The notes below the pieces were generated by a model. That model did not search any database. It was not told the DNA's origin and saw only the letters and a list, made by a program, of their open reading frames with translations. This document shows positions 24,001 to 35,306 of a stretch of 64,000 nt of DNA, piece by piece. Made by a program: the position numbers and the translations under genes. Every line of letters starts with the position of its first letter. Within the stretch, counting starts at the first letter, position 1. Source of the DNA: Trifolium pratense (lineage: Eukaryota; Streptophyta; Magnoliopsida; Fabales; Fabaceae); the NCBI RefSeq assembly GCF_020283565.1, contig NC_060065.1, positions 49,836,409-49,900,408 of the forward strand, in the 5' to 3' direction.

Positions 24001-24608
24001 TTAGGTTCTTTAATTATTAAGTATGATGGTCTCTTTAATTGTGTAGTTTTCTGTTTTTGACCATTTACTCTGTATTTTAGTCTTTGCAGTAGCGGCTTTC
24101 CCACTATCCGCTATACTGCTATAACATTTTAGGGGGTCGGTGCTACGCGATTCTATCTGGGATTAACAACATCGGAAGCCATATGATATATCCCAGCTGC
24201 AGCATTGCAATGATGCATCCATAGAATTACCAAATTCATTGGATGGTATCAGTAAATTCCTATACAGTGATTAAATGTTAGTGTATCGTAATTAGCCCTG
24301 GGTGTTACGTTTTATATTCCTTAACACATTTGTGCTTTGTTTAATAGTTTCTTGCTTGTTTTGGAAGAAAAATCAGTTTGGCTCAGTTGTATTATAACAA
24401 TGATTAGTCTGTTTATTTTAATGCAGTGGACATCATGAAACCTGGTGCAACAGTGATTCTGGAAAATGCCAAGATTGACATGTTCAGGGGATCTATGAGG
24501 CTGGTAGTTGACAAGTGGGAGGGGGGAGATATAGAGGTCACAGAACCTGCAAATTTTAAAGTTAGAAAGGATAACAATCTTTCATTAGATAGATATTCGG
24601 TACGTTGA
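21032..24608 (+). CDS. Fusion protein: DUF4283, long coiled coil, OB fold
   Basis: Exons 21032-23354 and 24427-24608, with a GT-AG intron in phase 1, give 834 residues. Exon 1 alone is 774 uninterrupted codons spanning all three parts, so the fusion is direct sequence evidence. Residues about 42-205 match DUF4283, the nucleic-acid-binding ORF1-type domain of plant LINE-like elements (SFQALENHLQRSW, FEGPWKVADD, VVVWIRILKLPMEL, FLWRIGSTLG, KFARICVEL). The CCHC zinc knuckle that normally follows is absent. Residues about 215-715 are charged heptad-like repeats (KELESKEKQHEDQVKEHESK), predicted long coiled coil, with an internal 144-residue duplication. Residues 720-834 are an OB fold cut by the same intron at the same codon as the gene at 11295. 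The C-terminus is altered: it ends DRYSVR instead of the normal EYELVNVVEE. Plausibly a nucleic-acid-binding, self-associating protein. The function is unknown and expression untested. The broken copy at 16279 is its tandem paralogue. Confidence 0.85.
22120..23020 (+). repeat. 432-bp tandem duplication within the coiled coil
   Basis: The segment from about 22120 to 22551 is repeated at 22552-23020 with a constant offset of 432 bp (144 codons, frame preserved). For example, GTAGGCCAAAGAGAAAAG recurs 432 bp apart, at about 22470 and 22902. Copies differ by few substitutions, so the event is recent. The broken paralogue has only one such unit (near 17820). Confidence 0.85.
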
Positions 24609-25319
24609 TGAAAAATGGTTGTAGCTTTGAAGTGAAATCTTTTGAGTTTTTCGACAGGTTCCAATTCTTAGTTTGATCATTGAACAATACTGCTGTGCAG
24701 AATATGGTGCAGTCTTTGCTTATTTTTAGTCTTAAGATTGCTGTGGTTGATGCTAAGATTTGCATTTCAGGTCATTTTTGAAAATTGATAACCCTTGTGC
24801 TTATATATGATGCAACCATAAATATTGTTAAATATTTTCCATATGAATTCAAAGTTTATACAGTTCTCTTTGAGCAAATTACTATAGGTTTCCAAATGCA
24901 TTTTTGAAGGTAGCATGTGCTACTGTTTTCAATAGAATTGATTTTCAAAAATTGATTTGGTATTGAGCTTGAAGTAAAGTGTTTAGTTAGGATGTTTTAA
25001 TCAATTGAGTGTGTAATAAACAAACAATTGTGTTATATAGAAGTTACTTGTATTTTTACTAAAATGTTGGTATTGGGTAAAATCATTTGTTGTATATATA
25101 CTAGTATTATTTTTTGGAAAATGTTGTCTAGGCACTTGTTAAGAATTTAAATAGTAAAATTGTGTTAAAAGTTGTATAGTCAGTGATTTAAAAGTCTTAA
25201 AAGTAATTTATTTTTTTCAATATAATTTATTTTTTTTTTGTTCCTTAGCATTAGCATCATCTATATTCTAATTCTATTACGACATTGAAGGCACCAAATG
25301 TGTGTTTGGATGCCTCGAT
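24609..25319. other. 3' flank of the fusion gene
   Basis: The region is homologous to flanks after the OB-fold gene (13150 onward) and the broken copy (19446 onward). It contains about 370 bp (24910-25280) not present in the flank at 19700. No gene. Confidence 0.5.
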
Positions 25320-25948
25320 TAGAGGTGGGAACAGGCCAGGCCGGCCTACATGGCCTTAAGGCCTAGCCTACATAGGCTCAGGCCAGGCCAGCCTATTTCT
25401 TTAAATAGAGCAGGCCAATGCTTTTTTATAAGCCTATTTAGCTAAAAAGGCCAGGCCGCAGGCCATTAAAAAAGCCTTTGAGGCCTACTAGGCCGGCCTA
25501 TTTAAGTTAACATGAATAATATTTTTATTACGATTATTATTTATATATTAAAATTTATACTTTGATTAAATTATAAATCTATTAACTTTTTAAGTAATTT
25601 AAATTTATTAATCTACATTAGTTTTTAACATATATAAATGTATTATTATAAACTAGAATTGAAATATGATGACATATATAGTCAAATTCTCTAAAATATC
25701 AAATGGAACATTATTTTATTAGTTCATAAGTATATTTCAAAATAAATATAATTATTTATTTAAATATGTTCATATGAAATAGGCTTTTAAACAGGCTAAC
25801 AGACCACATCAGACTTTCAAAAGGCCAGGCTCAGGCCTAGAATTTAAGCCTATGATAGGCCACAGGCCAGGCTCAGACCTTCGATTTTTTGACAGGCCAG
25901 GCTCAGGCTTGGCAAAGCCTAGCTCGGCCTAGCCTATTCCCACCTCTA
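25320..25948. mobile_element. Non-autonomous hAT element with 8-bp TSD
   Basis: The 629-bp element starts TAGAGGTGGGAACAGGCC and ends with the inverted TAGAGGTGGGAATAGGC. GCCTCGAT is duplicated at 25312-25319 and 25949-25956. Subterminal AGGCC/GGCCT repeats match the element at 3703-4274. The paralogous flank at 19731-19738 (GCCTTGAT followed by AGACA) lacks the insertion, confirming the boundaries. Confidence 0.9.
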
Positions 25949-26118
25949 GCCTCGATAGACACTTGATTTTAAATGAAATTAATTTGGTAACGACTAACGA
26001 ATATTTTTAGAATGAAGTGACCGCGGCACCCGAGGCGGTCGAGGAAAAAAAAAACACAAAAATATGAAAATTGTTCAGTGTTGTTGTAGATTAAGAATGA
26101 AGTAGAAGAAAATAGTTT

Positions 26119-27114
26119 GGCTAAATTGCACTTTTGGCCCCCTAAGTTTCAGAAACTTGCAATTTTGGCCCCTTATGTTTCAAAATAGCACTTTTGGCCC
26201 CTTAAATTTCAAAAAGTTGCGATTTTGACCCCTTATGTTTTAAAATAGCATTTTTGGCCCCCTAAGTTTCAGAAAGTTGCAATTTTGACCCCCTATGTTT
26301 CAAAATAGCACTTTTGACCCCCTATCTTTACCCTTTTTGCAAAAAGTTAATTTTGACCAAGTCAAAATTGATGTGGCATAATAATATATAAATCTGTTAA
26401 GCATAAACTGCAGAGGCAAAATAACATAATTAAAATGACATAACAAGTCAAACTTATTACATATAAGAAATTACATTCAAAATAGAAGTTCAAGACACTT
26501 TTCTAAATCAAAATGACATAACAAATCAAGTCATTACATATAAGAAGTCATTACATAATCAAAATAACATAATCAAAATGACATAATAAAAAGCACGAAG
26601 GGTTTCCAATTTCCATTGTTTCCTATTTTTGGATTTGGGATTAGGTTATTTTTTTTACGTATAGTGAGAAATCCTTTTGAATAAACGTCACGAAGGATTA
26701 GGTTAATTCTTTAGGATTTGAGATTATATGTGTGTTAGTGAAAAAATAAATTTAAAGCACGTGACTTCTTCCTTTTATTTTTTTAGTCTTTTAGTTTTTT
26801 TAATTATAAGATGACAAAAAAATGCTGACGTGGCAGCTGAGTCACTTAAGTGACTTGCCACATCAACTTTGACTCGATCAAAATTGACCTTTTGCAAAAT
26901 GGGTAAAGATAAGGGGTCAAAAGTGCTATTTTGAAATATAGGGGGCCAAAATCGCAACTACTGAAACTTAGGGGGCCAAAATTGCTATTTTGAAACATAG
27001 GGGGACAAAATCGCAACTTTCTGAAACTTAAGGGGCTAGAAGTGCTATTTTGAAACATAAGGGGCCAAAATTGCAAGTTTCTGAAACTTAGGGGGCCAAA
27101 AGTGCAATTTAACC
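26119..27114. mobile_element. Mutator-like non-autonomous element, 9-bp TSD
   Basis: AAATAGTTT is duplicated at 26110-26118 and 27115-27123. The ends GGCTAAATTGCACTTTTGG and CCAAAAGTGCAATTTAACC are inverted repeats extending about 250 bp. Each end is itself built of tandem units of about 30 bp (TTTCAAAATAGCACTTTTGG alternating with TTTCAGAAAGTTGCAATTTT). The centre (26380-26860) is AT-rich with repeated ATGACATAACAAGTCA-like text and has no transposase. Confidence 0.85.
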
Positions 27115-27123
27115 AAATAGTTT

Positions 27124-28869
27124 TGAAGAAAAAAAAAATATTAAAAGTTGAATGTTCTTTTTTTTGGTATTCACGTGAAATGAAGAGAAAAAAGGTAGGT
27201 ATTTTTATGGCTGTTTAAGGTAGAGAGAGGTTTGTGTTAACAATCAACACACAAAATAATTAATTCATATCTAATACCAATAAGACTTCAAAATAGTCGG
27301 GGTTGACCCTGATTCTCATACCATCGATTAACGTCACTTCAATTAGGTAACATTTGAAGTTAGCATATGGATGAAAGGTCTAATTCCTATTACTTTGACT
27401 GAATTATTTGTAACGACATATTTACAATACTAATGTGGTGATTAGTTGAATATTTAATTAAGTAACATCTATTTTCTTTATTGACCTCTTATTTCTTTGT
27501 GTTAATCCTAATTCACAGTAGATCAAATTAAGACTTTTGATTAGACTGTTTATTAAGTGTAAAGATCAATCTAAGAAGAGAAGAGTGATATCACGCTACA
27601 CTAATGCAAAACTAATACGCAAGCTATTCTGTTTTCAGTAACTAAATTAAACGATGATTACACATTAAGTTGCCTATTTCCTCTAATAGAGTTAACTAAT
27701 TTAAGTCATCAGAGTAGTTATTTATATTATTTGTTTGAGGAACTTCAAATAGTTTAAATATTAAGTAAAAAAAAAAATACAGTATATACTTTTATCCTCA
27801 TTTTTTTTATTTTTTTTAAAATCAAACCCTTCCAAACTTACTAATTAAAATGGGAAAAAACACTGATTCTTAATTCAGATTCTCCCGAACGATGAATTCA
27901 TCAACTACTTGAGTCCAAAGTTTTGGTTGTAAATTTCAATATTAAAGTATAATGTTTAGGAAGATTGAGACGACTGATTGAAAAATGACCCCTAATATCA
28001 TATAAGGATGGCTTTTTGGAAATTTAAGTGATAATAATAAAACCATAACTCCCAAAGCTCGAGTTTCATTTATAAGCCACTCAAGAAAACATGCAAAACA
28101 CCAAAATCATATGGAGGGGAGGCATGGCCAACAAATAATGGTCAAGTATCCAAAGCTCATAGTATTTTACTAAGTGCACTACATTATCAATCCAACTTAT
28201 TTTTGGGGTACAATTATCAAATATCAATCCAACTTTTGAGAGCATAATCTGAATAGCACTCTGTAGTTATCACATCATGAACCCTCTTCTTCTGAAAGTT
28301 AAAAAAGACAAGACAAATGAGAAAATTGACAAACTACTACACACGTACGCAAAAAAGATAAAAATGAAAGTAATTCAAAGACAGAAAATTTATATGTTAA
28401 TGATATTTTAGCCTAAAGATACCCGTATGCAAAATTCACACGGAGCACAACCAAAATTCATTAGACATATTAATTGATAAGGAGAAAGTAAATCTAAACC
28501 AGCCATAGAGGAAATGGCCTTGTAAAAAATTATCAAATAAAAGTTGCTAAATATTCCAATTTTACATTCATTAAAACATCACCTAGCTGATTCAATATGG
28601 AATTTCTAAAGAACAGGGTCAAAAAGACAACTTATCCAACATTGTGCAATACAATTTCAGTTTAATGACTTTAGACACTAAAATCCTGGTGGATTTAGTA
28701 GGTTTTTATGAATCTAGACTAGAAAAGAAACAACAAAGTTACAGGTGATCTAGCTTTTCAAAAGTTCCTTTCAGCCTTTGGACTCAATTTGACCCGCCAA
28801 TGGCTCAGTCAAGATACTCTCACAAAGTAGATAGTACATAAAAGATTGCTTCGATCTTCAGAACATTTA
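27124..28869. other. Intergenic and 3' flank of NFD6-like gene
   Basis: No coding region recognised. The part nearest 28870 is expected to hold the 3' UTR of the minus-strand NFD6-like gene. An alternative 3' acceptor (minus strand TTTCAG then AAGAAGAGGG, near 28283-28292) could belong to a further 3' exon. Confidence 0.45.
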
Positions 28870-30865
28870 TCACACATCATCATTGCAATCTGATTAAACA
28901 AAAGAGATCAGCATATACCTTTATTATCAATTAATCCTATAAATTGAATCAGTTATGGATTTCAAGATATGATATTAGCAGCTAAGTCACACAAAATAGA
29001 TGAATATAATATTTCAAATAATCAAACATAACAAACACAGGAAATAAAATGAATTCAAGCGAAACTCTAACTAGAATGTAATGTATTCGTATTCGTTGAC
29101 GTTATACAGTATGTTTTAGAATAAGAAGAAATATAGTTAGGACTTTGAATATGATAAAAAGACCCACTATCATATATTCAAAGTCCCGACAATTGTACTC
29201 AAGATGCATAAAAATTTGAACATTATGATTGATAAAAACAAAGAAATAATTATTTCCTAAAACAAAGTAAACCGAGAATCCAGCTTAATGATATTCACTA
29301 ATCCATGAGCAGACACAATTGCTCTAAATGTATAAAATAATTAGTGATAGATATCTAGCATATTTTCTTAATCCGATTTTCTTTTTGTTTAAAGCCCAAC
29401 ATCATAAGAGGTCCATGTCATCCCAACCTTGCTTCTTGATCTTCAAATAGTCTCTTCTTTGCCTACAAACAAAAGGAGCATGTAGCTTCACTAAAAGATT
29501 GAGTTGCTTGAGAGTAGGGAAAGCAGAAGACTCAATGAAAAACTTAATCTATCAATCTTTGCTACAAGATTAATAGTTATAGAAAGATACATTATACATA
29601 TTAGGTATATCAACCACTTTTTTTCCCAATAATATGTGTATTTTTATTTCTATTTTGAATGCATTGCATATCAACAGCAAAAAGACTCCATTAAGTTTAA
29701 CCCAAAAATTCAAAAAAGAGACACCAACTTACCAGAAAAATAAATTGAAGAAAGAACACAAGGAATCCTACAGATGTTTAGCTACCTAATTCAAAAGTAA
29801 AACCCATACGTCAGGCATTAAAAATGATCACCAGTGACCCATAGAGTGGGACTACAATAACATAATACTACTCTAAGTCCGAAAAAGCTGTAAAATATCT
29901 TCTGAAAGAAAACCCTCTTTTCTTCAAACAACTCTCACTAAACTCCCAAGTCCCAACCAGCAAACAAGGGATGAAGAAAAGGCAGATGTTTACATGCCAT
30001 TTGCAAGATATTAAATTAAATATAATTACGATAATAATATAATTTTTTTGGTGTTAACCCTCTGGTTCTAGGATAGAGGGGGGGGGCAATAATCTAGAGT
30101 TTGGCCAAGAGGTAAGTAAAACCTAGCCAAAATTGTTCCTTCCAATAATCCAATCGAACTCAGGATCTCGCAAACAATCCGCCTTATGGGGAACTCATAA
30201 ACCACTTGAGCCCAATCATTCCATTTTTACAATAATAATATTGACTTTCAACTAATAAAATGCTAAATTATATTATATAATGTTTGCAGACAAACCTTCA
30301 AAAAACAATAATAATGCAACTAAACAAAACTCTTTGAAATGCTGAAAATTTGAAACTTTTGAGTAACAAATGATAATTGAGTATCAGAGAGACAGAGACA
30401 ATACCTTCTGGGAGCCAAGCATAGCTGCGTTGAGAAACTACTAACTTTGATGTCATCAACGCCGAAGCAGTTACCGTATGGAACGGTAACATAGATTCCA
30501 AACAGAAGCTCAATTCAACAGGTGACCTTCATACACAAACAATTCCACACAAAATATGATCAAATTCACTCATTTCCAGTTAAATAAATTAACCAAATTG
30601 CAATTGAACTAACACTAAATTCAGCACTAATAATCATGTTAAAAACTACTATTGATTCGTAAAAATGATATAGAAGGAGTAATTTCAGTTTTCTTTGAAA
30701 AATTGTAGTGAATTACCTGAATGTGGATTGCGATATTGGCTTATTGGAGGCGATTCGGAAAGGAGAACGAGCTGCTTTAGCTTCTGCACCGATACGGAAC
30801 GCGGTGCGGCAGGCGGAGGATGATCGGAATATCGATCTCGCGGCGTTTCCGGCGACGGATGCCAT
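28870..30865 (-). CDS. NFD6: NUCLEAR FUSION DEFECTIVE 6-like organellar small protein
   Basis: Three coding exons are proposed on the minus strand: 30865-30717, 30526-30405 and 28889-28870 (291 nt, 96 residues). Exon 1 encodes a basic, Ser/Arg/Ala-rich N-terminus ([20 protein letters not shown]) typical of a mitochondrial or chloroplast transit peptide. Across the first junction the frame reads [20 protein letters not shown], then [10 protein letters not shown] and QRSYAWLPE, the conserved core of the NFD6 family. In Arabidopsis NFD6 is needed for polar nucleus fusion in the female gametophyte and is organelle-targeted (family knowledge). The last exon contributes only 20 coding bases, ending DCNDDV, a family-type terminus. 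An alternative acceptor near 29459 would give a different short tail (GKEETI). The large second intron carries a SINE-like insertion. The first two exons are secure; the choice of last exon is less so. Confidence 0.8.
30040..30225 (-). mobile_element. SINE-like element in NFD6-like intron
   Basis: On the minus strand GGGCTCAAGTGG (30202-30213) fits a tRNA-type A box. GAGTTCGATTGG (30150-30161) fits a B box about 40 bp further on. The 3' part runs toward a G/C homopolymer tract (30079-30087). Read as a tRNA-derived SINE inserted in the second intron; the exact ends are uncertain. Confidence 0.5.
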
Positions 30866-30955
30866 TTCGTTATCGGAAACGTTTCTAGGGTTTGTGTAGT
30901 TTCTGCACACTCAACGGTTCGGGATTCTACCAAACTAAAACCCAGCTTGAGATGA

Positions 30956-31004
30956 TGGGCTAGAATGTAAAAAACGGGCATAATATAGTTGGGGCTTAAG
31001 CCCA
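30956..31004 (-). promoter_or_regulatory. Site II motifs upstream of NFD6-like gene
   Basis: TGGGCT at 30956-30961 and AGCCCA at 30999-31004 are site II elements in opposite orientations, 90-140 bp before the start codon at 30865. Such motifs are common in promoters of plant genes for organellar proteins (established knowledge), which fits the call. Confidence 0.45.
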
Positions 31005-31373
31005 AACTTTGGTCTTCACTAAAAATAATTCAACATTATACCCATTGTATTAGCTTATTTTTGAGGTTATGCAAACCGTTTATGTCAGTTTATGCAATTT
31101 TTATGTATTATTATAAATTTGTCAAAGTAGTTTATGATAAAATAACTTATAAAAATATAATTTTCATTTGAACTTATTGTTTATGCTGGTTTTTCGTAAA
31201 CAACCGCTAGTTTAGTTTAATTACTTGCAGGACCAACTAGTAAATCTTAGGACGTGATTTGTGTATAGATTTTAATGTTCATCATTGAAATAAACATTTC
31301 GTAAACCAGTTTGAAAGAACAATTTACAAAAGACGATGTAAATTAAACAAGATTCACTCAAATGAGAATTTGA

Positions 31374-33823
31374 CTTGTTGGGACATCCTAAAAACAGATG
31401 TTATGGAGTTTCTGAACGAATTTCACAGTAGTGCTTCCCTTCCAAAGACGATCACTGCATCTTTCTTGACACTAGTACCAAAAAAGGATCATCCTCAGGT
31501 ATTATCAGATTATAGACCCATTTGCCTTGTTGGTTGTTTGTATAAAATCCTTTCAAAGGTGTTGGCGGCTCGTCTAAAAAAAGTTATCGGTAAATTGATC
31601 TCAGATTGTCAAACGGCCTTTGTTCCTAATTGTCAGATTCTGGATGGAGTTTTGGTAGTGAATGAACTGATTGATTTTGCCAAGAGAAGAAAAGACAACT
31701 GTTTATTATTGAAGGTAGATTTTGAGAGGGCGTACGATACGGTAAATTGGAATTTTTTGGAGTATATGATGCGGAGAATGGGATTTGCGCAGAGGTGGCT
31801 GAAGTGGATGAGAGCCTGTATTTTTACTAGCTCAATGTATGTGCTTGTAAATGGTAGTCCTACGACGGATTTTGTTGTTGGTAAAGGGCTGGGACAAGGG
31901 GATCCGTTATCTCCCTTTTTTTTCTTGATAGTTGCGGAAGGTCTCACTCGCTTAATGCATAAGCTTGTTGACAATGGCAATTATCATGGTTTTAAAGTTC
32001 GTGATGACTTACAGTTTCACACTCTTCAATTTGCAGATGATACCGTTCTAGTAGGTGAAGGGAAGTGGGAGAATTTGTGGTCGCTTAAAACTGTGTTGAG
32101 AAGTTTCGAATTAGTATCGGGACTGAAGGTTAATTTTTACAAAAGTAAGCTCTATGGCATTAATCTTGATGATAATTTTTTGTTAGCAGCGTCCTCCTTT
32201 TTACACTGTGAAGTATAATCGATCCCTTTTCGTTTTCTAGGAATTCCAGTTGGAGCTAACTTAAGGAGAAAGGTCACTTGGAATCCTATAGAGCTATGAA
32301 GAAACAACTTAATACTTGGAGTGGTCGAAATTTATCATTTGGCGGAAGAGTTACAGTCATTAATTCGGTACTCTCTAGTCTCCCATTATATTTTTTTCTC
32401 TTTTTTCTAGGTACCGATGTGTGTGTTACAAGAATTGATTAGTATCCAAAGGAGATTTCTTTAGGGAGGATGTTCTGATATTAAGAAGATTTGTTGGGTT
32501 AGTGGGACACAATTTGCCTCCCAAAAGATAAAGGTGGTTTGGGTATAAAGAATCTAAATTATTTCAACCAAACTTTACTTTGTAAACGGAAGTGGAGAGG
32601 TTTGTGGGATCATAATACCTTATGGACCAAACTATTAGAGCATAGATATGGGAGCTTAGCTGGTAATTTTTTGCACTCTAATCTTAGCAATGTCAAAGGT
32701 CAATCTTTGTGGTGGCGTGATATTATGAAGATTGGGGGTATTGAGAATGATGCGTGGTTCAGGACTAATGTGAGCAATGGCACAGATAGCATACGATGGG
32801 GGCTTACTCAGTCAGGTATTTTTTCGGTGAATTCGACTTACGAGTTCTTTCACTCTTGCGAAGTTGTTGTGGGTATTGATGAAAATGTAGTGAAAGCTTT
32901 ACAACAATTATGGTTAAATGATGTTCCATCCAAAGTAAGCATTTTTGGATGGAGGTTATTATTATCAAGACTTCCAACTCGAATGACCTTGGCAAGAAAA
33001 TTTATCCTTGTTAATCCGCATCAGCAATGTTGCATTTTTTGATTTGAAGAACAAGAGGAATTATATCATGTGCTCTTTAATTGTTCTTTTTATCAAAAGT
33101 TGTGGAAGCGGATTTTTAAATGGATGAATGTGGATTTCATCTCTTTTGATGACGGGTGGAAACATTTTTCCTCTTTTGGAGCTTTATTGAATAATAAGAA
33201 ATATGAAAAAGCTCGTCACATTATTTGGTTGGCCACCACTTGGTGTATATGGCGTGCGCGTAACAATGTGATTTTTAGAGGAGAAGCTATTAATTGGAAA
33301 GCCTTAGAAGACAAGATTATTTATATTTCATGGTTTTGGTTTATAGGTAAAATAACTAGTAGGTCTTTTGTGTTTTTTCAGATTGGTGTAAGTGTCGTGG
33401 TGATTTTCGGACGCCAAGCTATTGGTTAGCTTTGGTTCTCAAAAAAATGATTCACCACCGAACTTTAATTTATCCAAGGGAAGGGAAAAAGATCGAATAA
33501 ACCCAAAATTAAATTTTTAGAGATTAAAAGGTTCGGGGGTTAGTTATACAAAGGGAAGGTATTAGCACCCTAAGTATTCGTAGTACTGAACCAAAACGAA
33601 AATGAGGTATTTTAAAATACCTCTCTGCCGAAATTTCGTTTGAAAAGACAAAGACTATTCCGGACAAAAATGTGAATGACGTGGGATCTTAGGTCAAAAA
33701 TTGGGGTATGACAGTAAGGATCCATTAAAATGCATTATTAGCATGTAATGGTTGCTATAAGAATTGTAAGGGTTAAGTACCCCTTGTACTCCTTATCATT
33801 CAATTTTTGCTTATAAAAAAAAA
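31374..33823 (+). mobile_element. 5'-truncated LINE with 18-bp TSD
   Basis: ACTCAAATGAGAATTTGA (31356-31373) and ACTCGAATGAGAATTTGA (33824-33841) flank the insertion, with an A-rich tail just before the second. From 31374 to 32215 a frame encodes reverse transcriptase motifs (LVPKKDHP, DYRPICLVGCLYKILSKVLA, FERAYDTVNW, GLGQGDPLSPF, LQFADDTVLV). The frame then shifts. 32539-33042 carries the zf-RVT region (PSKVSIFGWRLLLSRLPTR), and 33070-33429 carries the start of the post-linker part (WCIWRARNNVIF). The endonuclease and ORF1 are missing and several frameshifts or stops make it inactive. Confidence 0.9.
33445..33711 (-). repeat. Ogre/Ty3-like LTR fragment within the LINE 3' end
   Basis: The segment ends at 33711 with TCAAAAATTGGGGTATGACA, whose reverse complement (TGTCATACCCCAATTTTTGA) resembles the LTR start of legume Ogre-type Ty3/gypsy elements from memory. 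LINE-like text resumes afterwards (CATTCAATTTTTGCTTAT and poly-A). No 5-bp target duplication was found, so a nested fragment or rearrangement is possible. Confidence 0.4.
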
Positions 33824-33841
33824 ACTCGAATGAGAATTTGA

Positions 33842-34838
33842 AAAGATAAATTGCCAAAGAATGATTAAAATTGCATAAAAAATGTAAAAGTTTATAAAGA
33901 AAAGAAATGGTTCACAAATTCATACATTTTCTTCACTTCACCCTTTTCTCTCGAACGCATGAATACTTTAGGTTTGTGAATTTTGTATATGAATTGTGAC
34001 CCTTATTCCAATTGAAGAAACTACTATTTATAGGCACAAGATTGAACAACTGCTTGTGCAACATGCTTCGTTAGCTCTCTAAACCCATGATCCCATGATC
34101 TCTTGATCTCGTTTGAAAAGAGTAACTGCCTCCTAGCTTCAAGTGTCGCTCGAACCTAGTCTTTATTAATAAGACATTTTATGAATTTAAGACCTTTAAA
34201 CAATCTTAATTAGGATATTTGATCACATTTTCATATTTTTAATTAACTTATTTAATACATTCATTCTAGACCGTCATGAATACATTCCAATTATGATTTT
34301 CATTCATTTAATTTAGTGGCATATTTAAGATGGTGCACCAAATTAATATTAAATGCATATGGTCAAAAATTCAAGATAACACTTATAAAATAACATAAAA
34401 CCTAATTTATATTGCATAAGCTATTTGCATAAGCTCAAAAATAAGTTAATCCAAACGGGCCCTTATAATAATACATAAAAATTATATAAGCTGAAAAATA
34501 AGCTAATTTAAACGAGCCCTTAGTCAAACCTAGATCAAGGCCAAACCTATTATAAAAAATTGAAAAACTCAAAATATGATTTTTTTAAGCTAGTTAACTA
34601 GATTTGTTATTTTCTTTTATATCTTTTAGCTAAATCTTTTATTTTTAGTTAGCTATGTTTGTTATTTTATGTTACGATAGATTTGTTATTTTTATTTTTC
34701 CCCACTCTTTAAACTAGATAAGTTTTGTGGATTCCAAATTATCTACTTTTTCTTTCTGGTTTTGAAAATCTGGTGAATTCAAGGGCTTTATCTGACAGAT
34801 TTTTTGCTTGCAAACTTATGTTCTTGTTATAGGATTAG
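33842..34838. other. Intergenic, no gene seen
   Basis: AT-rich. Around 34380-34525 there is text such as CCAAACGGGCCCTTATAATA and AAGCTGAAAAATAAGCT, typical of ends of small dispersed elements, but paired ends were not resolved. No gene. Confidence 0.4.
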
Positions 34839-35306
34839 GGCATCTCCAATGCAAGTATCTTATTGAGTTCTTAAGGCTAAGCAACCATGTCTTATTTTTT
34901 TTTACCATTGGAGTTGGATGACATGGCATTGGAAGTTGCTTAGAAATAGGGGATGGAACTTCATATTGCAACTCTTAACTTGGGTGGCTTAACAATAAAA
35001 ATCATTATTTTAATAGGTATTAGTGGATCCCATAGTTATTATTTTTATTGAAAAATTGGAGGATTGGAATTTATGTGTCAAACCAAAAACATTGTTTTAC
35101 TTTTTAAAAACAATTTAAAGCTTTCCAACGGTAGGAATTGGAAATTAATTTATCCAACAAACATATTTTCTTATTATAAATATCAATTAAAGGCTTTCCA
35201 ATGGCTGTTTAAAAAAATCCATATGCTTTGAACAAAGCACATCAACGGAAACATAACATCTATTTGTGCCAAAAAAATTTCATATAAAGCCAGAATTTTG
35301 TATTCA

